From Bog-950 sp046329495 (lineage in GTDB: Bacteria > Bacteroidota > Bacteroidia > Chitinophagales > LD1): a DNA stretch of 64,000 nt. The first letter of the stretch is position 1. Each line of letters starts with the position of its first letter. The translations under genes and the position numbers were made by a program. The notes below the pieces were generated by a model, which saw only the letters and a list, made by a program, of their open reading frames with translations, was not told where the DNA came from and did no database searches. Below are positions 24,126-33,551 of the stretch, piece by piece. The stretch lies in the NCBI GenBank assembly GCA_046329495.1, contig JAXLUO010000001.1:248001-312000 (forward strand). Direction: 5' to 3'.

Positions 24126-25700
24126 TTACTTTTTCTTCCAAACCATAGTGCGGCCTGTAGCAGAGGTGTACACCCGTCCGTACCCGTTTTGTAAATCGGT
24201 TAGTATGGGGCCCGGTTGCGCCGGCATGCACCAGGTAACTACAAAATCCACCGGCCTTCGGCCGGGATAATTGTTGTACGCGGTCAGGGCTGTGGTGCCC
24301 GGGAAGCTTTCAAAATTGCCTAACTGATTTTGCGGGTCAGTACCAGTCTTCCAGTTCAGCGGAAACCAACTGGTAGTAGCTTCAAAATTGGCAAGGTTGA
24401 TCACCGGCTTATCTGTACCGCAGTAATCAAACGCGTGTAAAAAGAACTTGCGCTCAGGCGCAATGGAAGCTCCGTTTTCATCTATACCCCCATGCGCAAA
24501 ACTTAAAGGCAAAATCACCGATTGTTCTGTTATGTAGGGTATCGCAGAAAGATAGTCTGCCTCTGCGGCCGAAAGCCTTTGTTGATACGGCAGGCGCACG
24601 TACCAAAAACCAATGGTGAGTGCAGCTACTACCACACTAACTACGGAGGTTATTCGTTTCGGAAAAGTTTGTGTGCCTAACCAGCAGGCCAGTAATAACC
24701 AGGGCAACCAACTCATACGACCAATCCAAAACCCCGCCATGCTTAAAGCTACGGGTTGCCATAAGTACAATACCAGGAAGATGGGTACGGCAAGCAGAAA
24801 GCCATCAGCTGCTAAAAAAGTACGGGTACGCAGGCGTTGTACTAGTATGTACCCCAATAAGGAAGCAAGTAATACTATGTACACCAATGTCAGGCTGATT
24901 TCAACGGGAGTAAAGATGTGCAGTACCTGCAGTGAAATAAATGCCTGCCATAAATCGTGTACGGTTTGTGGGTAGTACTGAATTTCGGAGGTGTGGTTAC
25001 GTACAAAAAGCAGACTAAGTACTACCGGTACTGCGCCGCAAAAAACGAGTACCGCCCAGTGCCTTAGTAAAGTACTACGCATCAGGAATAATTGCTTGCT
25101 GCGAATGGCTTGTAGCAGCTCCAGTAAAAAAATACCGCCCAGCACCACGGCAATCAATAACCAACCCAATATATGTGTAAGGTACACGAGCATAGTCATG
25201 GGTACAAAGCACAATACTTGTATACTGTATCTACTGCTGCGCAACTGTTGCCATAAACCGATGAAGAAAATAGCAAACGTGATACCCAGGCAATAATTGT
25301 AAAAACCATAGTACAACAAAAAGTGAAAGCTAAGCGGGAACAGCAGCAAACTCAACCCGGCATCTTTATTGAATTGCTTACCCGTGTACCAAAGCGAAAG
25401 AGGAAACAGTAATGCGTATAAGGAGACCAGCAATTTTTCGGAGACAATAGGAGAGAAGAACTGTTGCAATAAAAGCAGTACCGCATGGGTAAACCAGTTT
25501 GGCTCAGCTTGCAGATGCAGGGCATAAAATTGCTGAAGGAAAGAAGCGTCATTACCATGCAGCCAGTGGTTTAGTAAGGCAGCATTGTGTACATGCGCGG
25601 GACCATCACTGGTTAAAAAATAAGCCTGCAGCCAGATGTATGTTAGGTTGAGCAGCAGTAGCAAGCAAAACAAAATAGCCGTTAAAGAAGGCAAGCGCAT
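24126..25700 (-). CDS. polytopic membrane protein, GT-C-like, function unknown
   Basis: A 524-residue integral membrane protein with about ten to eleven hydrophobic helices, starting LTAILFCLLLLLNLTYIWLQ. After the first helix comes TSDGPAHVHNAALLNHWL; an acidic residue followed by a helix in the first loop is usual for GT-C-type glycosyltransferases, but I cannot confirm the family. The C-terminal ~130 residues are soluble (YLSAIPYITEQSVILPLSFAHG, FLHAFDYCGTDKPVINLANF) and probably periplasmic. It is convergent with the MFS gene, 8 bp apart. It may be a sugar- or lipid-modifying enzyme of the envelope. Confidence 0.7.
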   Translation of the reverse strand: MRLPSLTAILFCLLLLLNLTYIWLQAYFLTSDGPAHVHNAALLNHWLHGNDASFLQQFYALHLQAEPNWFTHAVLLLLQQFFSPIVSEKLLVSLYALLFPLSLWYTGKQFNKDAGLSLLLFPLSFHFLLYYGFYNYCLGITFAIFFIGLWQQLRSSRYSIQVLCFVPMTMLVYLTHILGWLLIAVVLGGIFLLELLQAIRSKQLFLMRSTLLRHWAVLVFCGAVPVVLSLLFVRNHTSEIQYYPQTVHDLWQAFISLQVLHIFTPVEISLTLVYIVLLASLLGYILVQRLRTRTFLAADGFLLAVPIFLVLYLWQPVALSMAGFWIGRMSWLPWLLLACWLGTQTFPKRITSVVSVVVAALTIGFWYVRLPYQQRLSAAEADYLSAIPYITEQSVILPLSFAHGGIDENGASIAPERKFFLHAFDYCGTDKPVINLANFEATTSWFPLNWKTGTDPQNQLGNFESFPGTTALTAYNNYPGRRPVDFVVTWCMPAQPGPILTDLQNGYGRVYTSATGRTMVWKKK

Positions 25701-25737
25701 GGGTTGCTAAAGTAAGCGGGAATCGGGAGCAGCCAAT

Positions 25738-25770
25738 AAAAAAACCCTACCTTATCCAAGGGCAGGGTTT
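25738..25770 (-). terminator. Rho-independent terminator after the small gene at 25821
   Basis: On the minus strand the outer arms AAACCCT (25764-25770 complement) and AGGGTTT (25742-25748 complement) pair, with an inner CCTT/AAGG pair, and the stem runs into seven T residues (plus-strand A-run 25738-25744). It lies ~50 bp beyond the stop codon of the 25821-26024 gene. Confidence 0.75.
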
Positions 25771-25820
25771 AACCATGACAACAAAAGGAAAAAACGGGGA
25801 CTGTTGTTGGCAGTTTATAG

Positions 25821-26024
25821 TTAAGCAGGAAACAGGGCAGGCAAGGTGGTTATGTTACGGCGCTGCAATTCGTGCTGTATTTTACGCATCAGGTCGGGTA
25901 TGTTAATGCCATAGAAAAAACCGGAGTTGTAGATATTCTGCAACTCATCGTTGTTCAGTGTTTGCAGGTAGTCGGCTACTGTCTTTTTCGGTCCGTTTAC
26001 ACGGTTATAAGGCTTCATTTTCAT
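25821..26024 (-). CDS. small hypothetical protein
   Basis: A 67-residue basic, soluble protein (MKMKPYNRVNGPKKTV...) with a predicted helical middle (VADYLQTLNNDELQNIYNSG, IPDLMRKIQHELQRRN). No signal peptide or membrane segment. I do not recognise it. It is supported by a good terminator downstream and by coding-like composition. A second ATG two codons later is equally possible as the start. Its upstream neighbour on the same strand, at 26105, is another unrecognised small protein, and the two might form a unit. Confidence 0.55.
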   Translation of the reverse strand: MKMKPYNRVNGPKKTVADYLQTLNNDELQNIYNSGFFYGINIPDLMRKIQHELQRRNITTLPALFPA

Positions 26025-26104
26025 ACTACTTCGTTTTAATCGGTTATTACTTTGATCTACCAGCCGGGCAAATGCTTACAGGCGTTCGGTTGTTTTAAGA
26101 TTTT

Positions 26105-26527
26105 TTAAAACGCCAGTTCCACCGGGCCGGCAAAGGGCATCACCTGGGCAATGAACAATACATCGTAGCTGTTAACCGGTTTCAGCTCGCCGCGTTCGTC
26201 CTCGCACAGGGGGCGCTCTATAAATATTGAACGGGCTTTTAAGGGCTGGGTGATACCAAACATATCCACAAGGTTGATATGTGCAGGCATGTGGTGCGGA
26301 TACATAAATAATTGCTCAATATGCCACAGCAGTTCTACACCCACGGGGCCATTGAGGCTCAATAGGGTTTGCAGGGTACGGCGGCTTAATTCGTAGCAGG
26401 TTTCGTGGAATTGGCCTTTTTCGAGGTAGAACCCGTAGATAACCACCCGTTCGCGGCCAAAGAATACGATTTCGTTGGCGAAGATCTCGGTGGTGCGCAG
26501 GTCGTGGTATTGTTCTATGCTTTCCAT
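26105..26527 (-). CDS. hypothetical protein
   Basis: A 140-residue soluble protein with no recognised domain. The frame opens with a GTG at 26563, but I choose the ATG at 26525-26527, because TTTCTTTG, one mismatch from the -7 consensus, lies at 26545-26552 on the minus strand, inside the longer version. The sequence is mixed alpha/beta, with FANEIVFFGRERVVIYGFYL and LLSLNGPVGVELLWHIEQLF; the N-terminal half looks like a small beta-sheet domain. It is followed by the 67-residue gene on the same strand. Function unknown. Confidence 0.55.
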   Translation of the reverse strand: MESIEQYHDLRTTEIFANEIVFFGRERVVIYGFYLEKGQFHETCYELSRRTLQTLLSLNGPVGVELLWHIEQLFMYPHHMPAHINLVDMFGITQPLKARSIFIERPLCEDERGELKPVNSYDVLFIAQVMPFAGPVELAF

Positions 26528-26721
26528 GTGGTTGTTATTATGAAAGCAAAGAAACTGTGGCACTGCGCAACCTATTTGCGTAGTGAATTTTTTAAGAAAA
26601 AACTTTTATAGAGCGCTGATAAACACCGATGGTAATAATTAGAAAAGGTTTATGGTACCATCGAGAACCGAGTGATGCGGTGGCCTTAAATCATGGGATC
26701 ACTATGGGAAAGGATAGGTCA

Positions 26722-29262
26722 TTAGAACTGTAGTTGCAGACCAGCGCGTACACCGAAATTGCCATACCTAAAGCTAAAGGCGTTACCGCGCGGATCGGTA
26801 TGGGTGCAGCGCCAAAACACATCTACCCGCAAAATGCGCAGTATGTTTTCGATACCCACACTTACTTCTACCAAAGGCATCTTATCAGCGGTTTCTACGC
26901 GCACCTGGCCATTGTTAGTAGGGTTCTCGCGCAGGTTGGCATAATTGGCAGCCCTGTTGGCAGTACTTAAATCGCCCCACCACATACGGGCGCTCCATAC
27001 CTCGCGCAGCTTTAGTTTATTAATGCCGGGTATGCGATTAAACAACAAGCCTCCCAGGTGGTGGTCCAATACCACCTTTACATATCTATCTGCTACAAAC
27101 TGGTAATCGCGGGCGGTATTAAGTCCATCCCAATTGTAGATATAGCTTTCATCGACATCGGGCATGTTCAGGAAAAGGTAAGGCAAGCGGCCCCAGGTGC
27201 GGCCAACCTCTACATTCCACCACAGCTTACCAAGGGGGCCCAGCGGCTGGTTATCGCTGATACCGAATACCAGACGATGGTAATCGTATTCGCCCTTCAT
27301 AATGCCGTGCATGCCTAATCCATATTGCAGAAAGAAGATGGGATAATCGCTGCCTACGCTCAGGCGGTTAAATTCACCGCTTACAAATTTCTCCTGCCAG
27401 GCAAAACGCTGGGTAAAAGTAAATTCGCTGATACGGCCATCGTGCACAATTGTGTTGGGGCGCGCATCGTATTTATCTGTAGCGTAGCTGAAATTAAAAG
27501 CACCCAATGGCCGCAGATAACGGTTGGTAAAACCAATACGGAACGAATAGCCGAAGGCCCACTCCTTATAAAAGTCGGCCTTAAACTCCTTAACCTGCAC
27601 CAGCTTCAAAGGAATCCATTTGCCTTCTTCTACCCGCCGCACACCAAAGTTGGAAAGCAAGCCACCATTGCCATAAAAGTTGTTGTAGTTGCTGGTGCTT
27701 GAAAGATCGCTGCGGTAACTGGCCGAAATAGACGTACGCGGATTTTTGGTGAGCAACCACAAGGCAGAGGCCCCGTACTTTACCTGTTTATCTTTAAAAC
27801 CGTACGCCACATAGCCATCCAGCATTACATACTTGCTGAATTTGTTGCTAGTGCTCATGCCATATTTTAAGCGCAGGCCTTCGATATCGTTATAACTAAT
27901 AAATGAGAAGATATTACCGATAGAGATCGGACCAATATCCTTATAGCCGAGGTAAACAGTTTGTATAATATCCAGGTATGTTTTTACTATAGGCAAAGTG
28001 CGCAACGTATCGATCATGGTGTACACCTTCTGTTCGTTGTACGAAAGCGTATCGTGCCTTATTTTTTGCCAATAAGCCTTGCTTCGAAGATTAGCTGAAT
28101 CATCTACCTTGATATCAGCGCTGCCTTTTTTAAAGATGGAATCAATAACTTGGTCGGGTTCGTTGAGGTGAAAGTTTTTGTAACCGGCGGTTTTGCGCCC
28201 AATTAGCCCAGGTGCATTTTTAGGCTTTATAAAGTTTACAATTACCTTTTCTTTTTTCAGCATCCAGGTGCTATCGCCTACTGGTACAAACTCGTTATAC
28301 AAGCTTAAACGGCGTACAAAGTTTACATCGGCACCTTCGCTCATTTTCATGCTTATCTGCTTAACTGCAAATACCGAATCAGCAATCCACATCTCTCCTT
28401 CAAAAGTTAAGCCCCCTTTTACTTTGGGTAAGAACTGAATTTTGTAGCAAGGGAAATTGTCTATCAACTGGCTATCTATCAGGTAGTACCGGTACGAGCT
28501 CATACCTACATTACTTATCGGCGATATAAACTGCCGTTGCAGCAGATAAATCCAGTCTTCGTAGATATCAATCTCTATATACATGCTGCCCAGAAATTGC
28601 GAAAGGTTTACATCGTTTACCCCCGACACTTGCGATGCTTTAATGGTTTCCCGCTTATCGGGTGGTTGGCGGCGGTAGTAGAAGTCCGATACCGTTTCGC
28701 TGAGGAAGAAGGGCAGAAATGGCCGCTCCTCGCTGGTGCTGTCAACGTTATTAAAAACAAACTTAAAAGGCTTAAAAATTTTACGGTTCTTGAACTTATC
28801 CGTTAGCTCATCCAGGTCTACCTCCATTTTATTGTAAACCTCGTAGCCGTACGAGTTCAAGCGGCGTTTATCGTGATGGTCCTTATTCTTTACGGTATTT
28901 CGCACAATTGCTAATGCCGGATTTTCGCCGGGCACAATCACCACTTCGGCCAGGTTATATTCTGTGCGGTCCAGCACAAAATTTACCACTTGCTGGGTGC
29001 TACCAGAAACCTTGCGCAGTTGCGTGACATAGCCAATGCTGCTGGCACCGATGGAGTCGGCAGGAAGATTTACGGTAATGGAATAATTGCCGTTAAAGTC
29101 GGCACTTACACCGTTGGTGGTACCTTTTACAAACACATTGGCGAAGGCAATAGCTTCGTCTGTTTGCTTATCGGTTACCTTACCTGTAATGGTTACTGCC
29201 TGCGCATTAAGCATCAGTAGGTATAAGCAGCCGTAAGTAAAACAGACTATCCGTTTTAGCAT
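26722..29262 (-). CDS. DUF5686 / carboxypeptidase-like regulatory domain outer-membrane protein
   Basis: The 846-residue protein has a signal peptide (residues 1-22, ending LLMLNAQA), then a CarboxypepD_reg-like beta-sandwich (~23-105: VTITGKVTDKQTDEAIAFANVFVKG, DFNGNYSITVNL), as found at the N-terminus of SusC-like proteins. The rest matches DUF5686, a large Bacteroidota family with a C-terminal beta-barrel (NFSYATDKYDARP, and a final strand FGVRAGLQLQF ending in an aromatic residue). There is no TonB plug domain. Family members are expected in the outer membrane, but their function is not established. It is divergent from the exonuclease III gene with a 62-bp shared promoter region. Confidence 0.85.
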   Translation of the reverse strand: MLKRIVCFTYGCLYLLMLNAQAVTITGKVTDKQTDEAIAFANVFVKGTTNGVSADFNGNYSITVNLPADSIGASSIGYVTQLRKVSGSTQQVVNFVLDRTEYNLAEVVIVPGENPALAIVRNTVKNKDHHDKRRLNSYGYEVYNKMEVDLDELTDKFKNRKIFKPFKFVFNNVDSTSEERPFLPFFLSETVSDFYYRRQPPDKRETIKASQVSGVNDVNLSQFLGSMYIEIDIYEDWIYLLQRQFISPISNVGMSSYRYYLIDSQLIDNFPCYKIQFLPKVKGGLTFEGEMWIADSVFAVKQISMKMSEGADVNFVRRLSLYNEFVPVGDSTWMLKKEKVIVNFIKPKNAPGLIGRKTAGYKNFHLNEPDQVIDSIFKKGSADIKVDDSANLRSKAYWQKIRHDTLSYNEQKVYTMIDTLRTLPIVKTYLDIIQTVYLGYKDIGPISIGNIFSFISYNDIEGLRLKYGMSTSNKFSKYVMLDGYVAYGFKDKQVKYGASALWLLTKNPRTSISASYRSDLSSTSNYNNFYGNGGLLSNFGVRRVEEGKWIPLKLVQVKEFKADFYKEWAFGYSFRIGFTNRYLRPLGAFNFSYATDKYDARPNTIVHDGRISEFTFTQRFAWQEKFVSGEFNRLSVGSDYPIFFLQYGLGMHGIMKGEYDYHRLVFGISDNQPLGPLGKLWWNVEVGRTWGRLPYLFLNMPDVDESYIYNWDGLNTARDYQFVADRYVKVVLDHHLGGLLFNRIPGINKLKLREVWSARMWWGDLSTANRAANYANLRENPTNNGQVRVETADKMPLVEVSVGIENILRILRVDVFWRCTHTDPRGNAFSFRYGNFGVRAGLQLQF

Positions 29263-29324
29263 TAATTAATCGCCGAATTTTAGTCCTTATAATTATTTTC
29301 GGGGGTTCAACAATATAACGCTTA

Positions 29325-30098
29325 ATGGCTGAATTAAAGATATATACGTATAACGTTAATGGAATCCGCTCGGCATTAACCAAGGGTTTTGCCGATTGGT
29401 TAAAGCAAAGCGGTGCCGATGTAATTTGCTTACAGGAAACCAAAGTGCACCGCGATGATTTTGACCCTAAGCCTTTTGAAGCACTGGGCTACCATTGCTA
29501 TTTATACGATGCCCAGAAGAAAGGATACAGCGGTGTAGCCATACTTACCAAAGTAAAACCAGATGCCGTTGAAATGGGTTGCGGGCTTAAGGCCTACGAC
29601 GATGAAGGCCGTGTGATCCGCATCGACATTGGAGACGTGAGCATTATGAGCGCTTACTTCCCCAGCGGCACTACCGGCGATTTGCGCCAGGGCGTTAAGA
29701 TGCAGTTCCTGGAAGATTTTTTTATCTACGTACACGAACTGCAGAAGAAGCGTAAAAAGGTAATCGTGTGTGGCGACTATAATATTTGCCACCGCGAGAT
29801 CGACATCCACAATCCTGTAAGTAATAAGGATACCAGCGGTTTTAAACCGGAAGAACGTGCCTGGATGGAGAAGTTCTTCAACTCCGGCTTTATAGACACG
29901 TTCCGCCATTTCAACAAAGACCCGCACCATTATAGCTGGTGGAGTTTTAGGGCCAATGCACGCAACAACAACAAAGGTTGGCGTATCGATTATATCTCGG
30001 CAACCAAAAACATGGAAAAGCAGTTGATAGAATCTGGTATGTTCCCCGATGCTAAACATAGCGACCATTGCCCGGTGTATTGTAAAATAAAACTATAA
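29325..30098 (+). CDS. xth: exodeoxyribonuclease III
   Basis: This enzyme of the EEP superfamily acts as an AP endonuclease and 3'-5' exonuclease in base-excision repair. The N-terminus KIYTYNVNGIRSALTKGF has the N-GIR signature, the metal-binding Glu is E38 in LQETKVH, GDYNICH (~150) contains the catalytic Asp-x-Asn, RIDYI is near 225 and SDHCPVYC (~247) holds the catalytic Asp-His. The length of 257 residues is normal. The gene is followed 4 bp later by the ceramidase-like membrane protein, so the two are probably co-transcribed. Symbol xth is used in the general sense; exoA is the other common name. Confidence 0.93.
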   Translation: MAELKIYTYNVNGIRSALTKGFADWLKQSGADVICLQETKVHRDDFDPKPFEALGYHCYLYDAQKKGYSGVAILTKVKPDAVEMGCGLKAYDDEGRVIRIDIGDVSIMSAYFPSGTTGDLRQGVKMQFLEDFFIYVHELQKKRKKVIVCGDYNICHREIDIHNPVSNKDTSGFKPEERAWMEKFFNSGFIDTFRHFNKDPHHYSWWSFRANARNNNKGWRIDYISATKNMEKQLIESGMFPDAKHSDHCPVYCKIKL

Positions 30099-30102
30099 GC
30101 CT

Positions 30103-30894
30103 ATGCCACGCCGTACGGTGTTATGGATAACCATACTAACAGCCGTTATTAGTTCCGGCCTATTTTTTTGGGCGGTATTAAACGCGTGGTTTGGTCCACC
30201 TACGGGCGTAGCCCTTGAGTTTTGCGAAGCCTACCGTCCCGGTATCATTAAACAACCGGCCAATACCTGGAGTAATCTTGGTTTTATCATCGCAGGTTTA
30301 TGGATAGCCTGGGAACTTTCGAAAGGCGTTTATAGAACCAACAACAGTTTAACACGCAGTACTTTTTATGCTACCTTTTATAGTTGCCTGGTCGTTCTGT
30401 TAGGGCCCGGATCGATGGCGATGCATGCCACAGGTACCGAGGTTGGGGGTTTCTTCGACATGATGAGCATGTATTTGATAGCCGCCTTTGTTACCGCTTA
30501 CGCTCTGCAACGGTTTTTTAAGTGGCAGCCCGTACATTTTACCGTAGTGTTTTGTTTGGTACTGGTTACCTGTTTGTGGGCTGATAGACAACACGATATC
30601 CATTTTCTGTTTGGTTTTTTTGGTGTAACTGCATTTGCTTTTTATATAGGTATTACCATTTTAGTTGAATCGCTCAACATTTATATTCGTAAGTTGGAAC
30701 ATCAATCGCACTGGGCTTATTACAGTTTCGGTGCATTGATTGCTGCCTTTGTTATTTGGATACCTTCGCACGATGACGGTTTTTTATGTGATCCTCAGTC
30801 ACTTCTGCAAGGCCATGCGGTTTGGCATCTGCTGAACGCCGTTTCGTTGTATTGCCTCTTTCGTTATTATGTAAGTGAGCACTACGGAGAATAA
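30103..30894 (+). CDS. ceramidase-family (CREST) membrane protein
   Basis: A 263-residue protein with seven predicted membrane helices. The CREST-type motifs are visible: FCEAYRPG followed by QPANTWSNLGFIIAGLW (the S..N region of ceramidases), GPGSMAMHAT with the zinc His, FFDMMSMYL with an Asp, and near the C-terminus LLQGHAVWHLLNA with the H-x3-H pair. Known members hydrolyse ceramide, and Bacteroidota make sphingolipids, so sphingolipid or phosphoceramide turnover is plausible but unproven. It starts 4 bp after the exonuclease III gene. Confidence 0.75.
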   Translation: MPRRTVLWITILTAVISSGLFFWAVLNAWFGPPTGVALEFCEAYRPGIIKQPANTWSNLGFIIAGLWIAWELSKGVYRTNNSLTRSTFYATFYSCLVVLLGPGSMAMHATGTEVGGFFDMMSMYLIAAFVTAYALQRFFKWQPVHFTVVFCLVLVTCLWADRQHDIHFLFGFFGVTAFAFYIGITILVESLNIYIRKLEHQSHWAYYSFGALIAAFVIWIPSHDDGFLCDPQSLLQGHAVWHLLNAVSLYCLFRYYVSEHYGE

Positions 30895-31125
30895 AAATTC
30901 CCCCGAAGAAAAATTCGCTATTAGGCAACAAGGTCTTTTCATATATCGTATAAACTTTATAGTTTAGCCCGCAACGGACAAATGATGCGATTTCTGTGCC
31001 CCCTTACAGAACTCGGTGCAAATGATGAAATGCCTACGGCCCGATGCTGAGCGGAAGTGCTATTGCCATGCGCATTAGTTGCTAACTGCAGGGCGGCATG
31101 GGGCTGTGTAATACCCAATGCGTGA

Positions 31126-33087
31126 ATGAGTAAACCCGGACTTTTCGGTTGGTTTAAGGATATACCTATAAGCCGTAAACTATATTTTACGGTAGGCATA
31201 ATGGCTGTACTCATAGGTATAGAATTGTTTGCGCTGTTTTTTTCTATTCATACTATTTCATCGGTTCGGGCTTATGTTGGTGGCGAAGGTTTGTGGAGCA
31301 AGGCGCAAAAGGATGCCTTGTTTAGTTTGGTGCAATACAGCTACACCCGCAACGAAAGCGATTACCGGCAATTTCAGGAGCATATGCGTGTGGTAGAAGG
31401 CGATGCCCTGGCACGTGCCGAACTGGCGAAACCACAACCCGATTGGGAGGCCGCCCGCCGTGGGTTTATACAAGGCCGCAACCACCCTGATGATATTGAC
31501 GGAATGATTAAACTGTTCCGGCGGTTTAATAACGTTTCGTATATACACCGGGCTATTGAGGTTTGGGGACAAGCCGAACCTATTGCCCTGCAAATGCAAA
31601 CTGTAGCTAACCAATTGCACGAGGAGTTCAGCAAACCGCAACCTTCGGCACAGCGGGTGCAGGAGATTATGGTTACTGTGCCGGTTATCAACAAACAAAT
31701 TACTGTGCTGGAAGACGAGTTTTCGTACACCCTTGGCGAGGGCTCGCGGTGGTTGGAGGGTTTGGTGTTACGCCTGTTGTTTGTAATTGCTTTAACAGTG
31801 GAGATCTCAGGTTTGTTTTTAGCTATATCGGTAAGTAGAAACATACAAAAGGGTTTAGGTGAAATAATAGAAGCGGCCAAAGCATTTGCCTCGGGAAAAC
31901 GTAAGGCCAGGGCCCGCGTGTTTTCTAAGGACGAGATTGGGCAGCTTGCGGATACGTTTAACCATATGAGCAATCAGCTTGACTACAGCATTGCTTATTT
32001 GGAACAAGCCGAGAAAAAATTCAGGGGCTTGCTTGAATCGGCGCCGGATGCCATTGTGATTGTGGACCGCAAAGGCATTATCCGATTAATGAATACGCAG
32101 GCCGAACAACTGTTTGGCTACGGCCGCAACGAGCTGCTTGGCCAAAACATTGAACTGCTGATACCGGAAGCCCACCGGGCTTCGCACCCTGCCATGCGCG
32201 AAGAGTACTTCAGCGACCCAAAAGTTCGTTTTATGGGCCAGGGTAAAGCACTGGTGGCGCTAAAAAAAGGCGGCCGCGAGTTTGCTGCTGAAATAAGCCT
32301 TAGCCCGCTTACTACTGAAGAGGGCCTGTTGGTATCGGCTGCGGTACGCGATATAAGCACCCGCTTACAATACGAAGAAACCCTGCGGCGCAATAACCAG
32401 GAACTGCAACAAAAGAACAGCGAGCTGGAACAGTTTGCCTATGTTGCCTCGCACGACTTGCAGGAACCGCTGCGCACCGTTATCAGCTTCATAGAGCTGC
32501 TACAGAAAGAACACAACGAAACCTTTACCGAAACCGAGCGGCAATACATGCATTATATCGTAGCCTCGGCACACCGTATGAAGGGCCAGATTAAAGCACT
32601 GCTCGACTACTCGCGTATTGGTCGCGGGCAAAAGCAGGCAAAGGTGAACGTGAACGAAGTGCTGCAGGAAGCCTTGCAGGAACTTCAGCCTCTGGTTCGC
32701 TCTACCGATGCCACGGTAACTGTTGCCAACATGCCGGAACTAAAAGGTTACCCGCAGGACTTAAAGCTGTTGTTTCAGCACCTAATTGGTAACGCCCTTA
32801 AGTTCCGTTCGCCGGAGCGGAAACCGCGCATAAAGATTGAGGTAGAACCCACCCGAGGCGCTTACCGGTTTTTTGTAAGCGATAACGGCATCGGCATACA
32901 AAACGAATACCTCGACAAGATCTTTATCATCTTCCAGCGATTGCACAACCAGGAACAATATGATGGTGCAGGCATTGGCCTGGCCCACTGCCGCAAGATT
33001 GTTGAGATGCACGGCGGCAGTATTTGGGCTGATTCGGAATTTGACAAAGGGAGTACCTTTTACTTTATAATACCCACGAACCCATGA
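31126..33087 (+). CDS. sensor histidine kinase with HAMP and PAS domains
   Basis: The 653-residue protein has a first membrane helix (~20-42), an extracytoplasmic sensor region of ~165 residues (~43-205, mostly helical, no known cache fold recognised), a second helix (~212-237), a HAMP linker (~240-290), a PAS domain (~295-415, FRGLLESAPDAIVIVDRKG) and a HisKA domain with the phospho-acceptor H443 in QFAYVASHDLQEPLR. The C-terminal ATPase has N-box GNALKFRSPERKP, G1 DNGIGIQ and G2 GAGIGLAHCRKI. The DLQEPLR form is typical of the phytochrome-like kinase group. It overlaps the response-regulator gene by 4 bp (ATGA), so the two form a two-component pair. Confidence 0.92.
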   Translation: MSKPGLFGWFKDIPISRKLYFTVGIMAVLIGIELFALFFSIHTISSVRAYVGGEGLWSKAQKDALFSLVQYSYTRNESDYRQFQEHMRVVEGDALARAELAKPQPDWEAARRGFIQGRNHPDDIDGMIKLFRRFNNVSYIHRAIEVWGQAEPIALQMQTVANQLHEEFSKPQPSAQRVQEIMVTVPVINKQITVLEDEFSYTLGEGSRWLEGLVLRLLFVIALTVEISGLFLAISVSRNIQKGLGEIIEAAKAFASGKRKARARVFSKDEIGQLADTFNHMSNQLDYSIAYLEQAEKKFRGLLESAPDAIVIVDRKGIIRLMNTQAEQLFGYGRNELLGQNIELLIPEAHRASHPAMREEYFSDPKVRFMGQGKALVALKKGGREFAAEISLSPLTTEEGLLVSAAVRDISTRLQYEETLRRNNQELQQKNSELEQFAYVASHDLQEPLRTVISFIELLQKEHNETFTETERQYMHYIVASAHRMKGQIKALLDYSRIGRGQKQAKVNVNEVLQEALQELQPLVRSTDATVTVANMPELKGYPQDLKLLFQHLIGNALKFRSPERKPRIKIEVEPTRGAYRFFVSDNGIGIQNEYLDKIFIIFQRLHNQEQYDGAGIGLAHCRKIVEMHGGSIWADSEFDKGSTFYFIIPTNP

Positions 33088-33509
33088 TACTAAAAAAGAA
33101 ACTGGAGCGCGTTGTATTAATAGACGACGACGAATCGACCAACTTTTTACATGAGCGCCTGATTACCCGCAAGGCCTGTACCGAAGACATTGCTGTTTTT
33201 CAGAGCGCTGAAAAAGCCCTGGATTACCTACACGTTAAACAACCGGTTGAAGCCGACAGTCCGGTATTGATATTCCTGGACATCAATATGCCCCGCATGG
33301 ACGGCTGGGACTTTTTGGAGCGCTACCGCAGCAGCAAGGATATAGCCCGCCCTAATCATGTGGTTATTATGCTTACCACCTCGCTTAACCCCGATGACCG
33401 CACACGTGCCGGCACGTATAAAGAGGTAGCTGGGTTTTACAGTAAACCCCTTACCCCCGAAATACTGGACGAAGTGCTGCACGAGCATTTTGGCGCTGAG
33501 AAGGAATAA
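33084..33509 (+). CDS. single-domain response regulator
   Basis: A 141-residue receiver (REC) domain without an output domain. The acidic pocket is VVLIDDDES (D14-D16), the phosphorylated Asp is D66 in LIFLDINMPRMDGWDF, the conserved Thr is in VIMLTTSL, and the Lys is in FYSKPL. It resembles Rcp1-like regulators that accompany phytochrome-type kinases. Its start overlaps the kinase stop by 4 bp, implying translational coupling. Since it has no DNA-binding domain, it should act by protein contact or as a phosphotransfer sink. Confidence 0.93.
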   Translation: MILKKKLERVVLIDDDESTNFLHERLITRKACTEDIAVFQSAEKALDYLHVKQPVEADSPVLIFLDINMPRMDGWDFLERYRSSKDIARPNHVVIMLTTSLNPDDRTRAGTYKEVAGFYSKPLTPEILDEVLHEHFGAEKE

Positions 33510-33551
33510 GCGGCGCAAAATTTTAGCGCTGCTTTAGCGTTTCATTTTACC

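Noticed and set aside
26627..26663. Inverted repeat CGATGGTA / TACCATCG as terminator
   Set aside because: The loop is long (21 nt) and no T-run follows on either strand, so termination is not convincing.
29502..30068. 188-codon minus-strand frame opposite exonuclease III
   Set aside because: It is fully inside a well-supported exonuclease III gene and shows no family motif.
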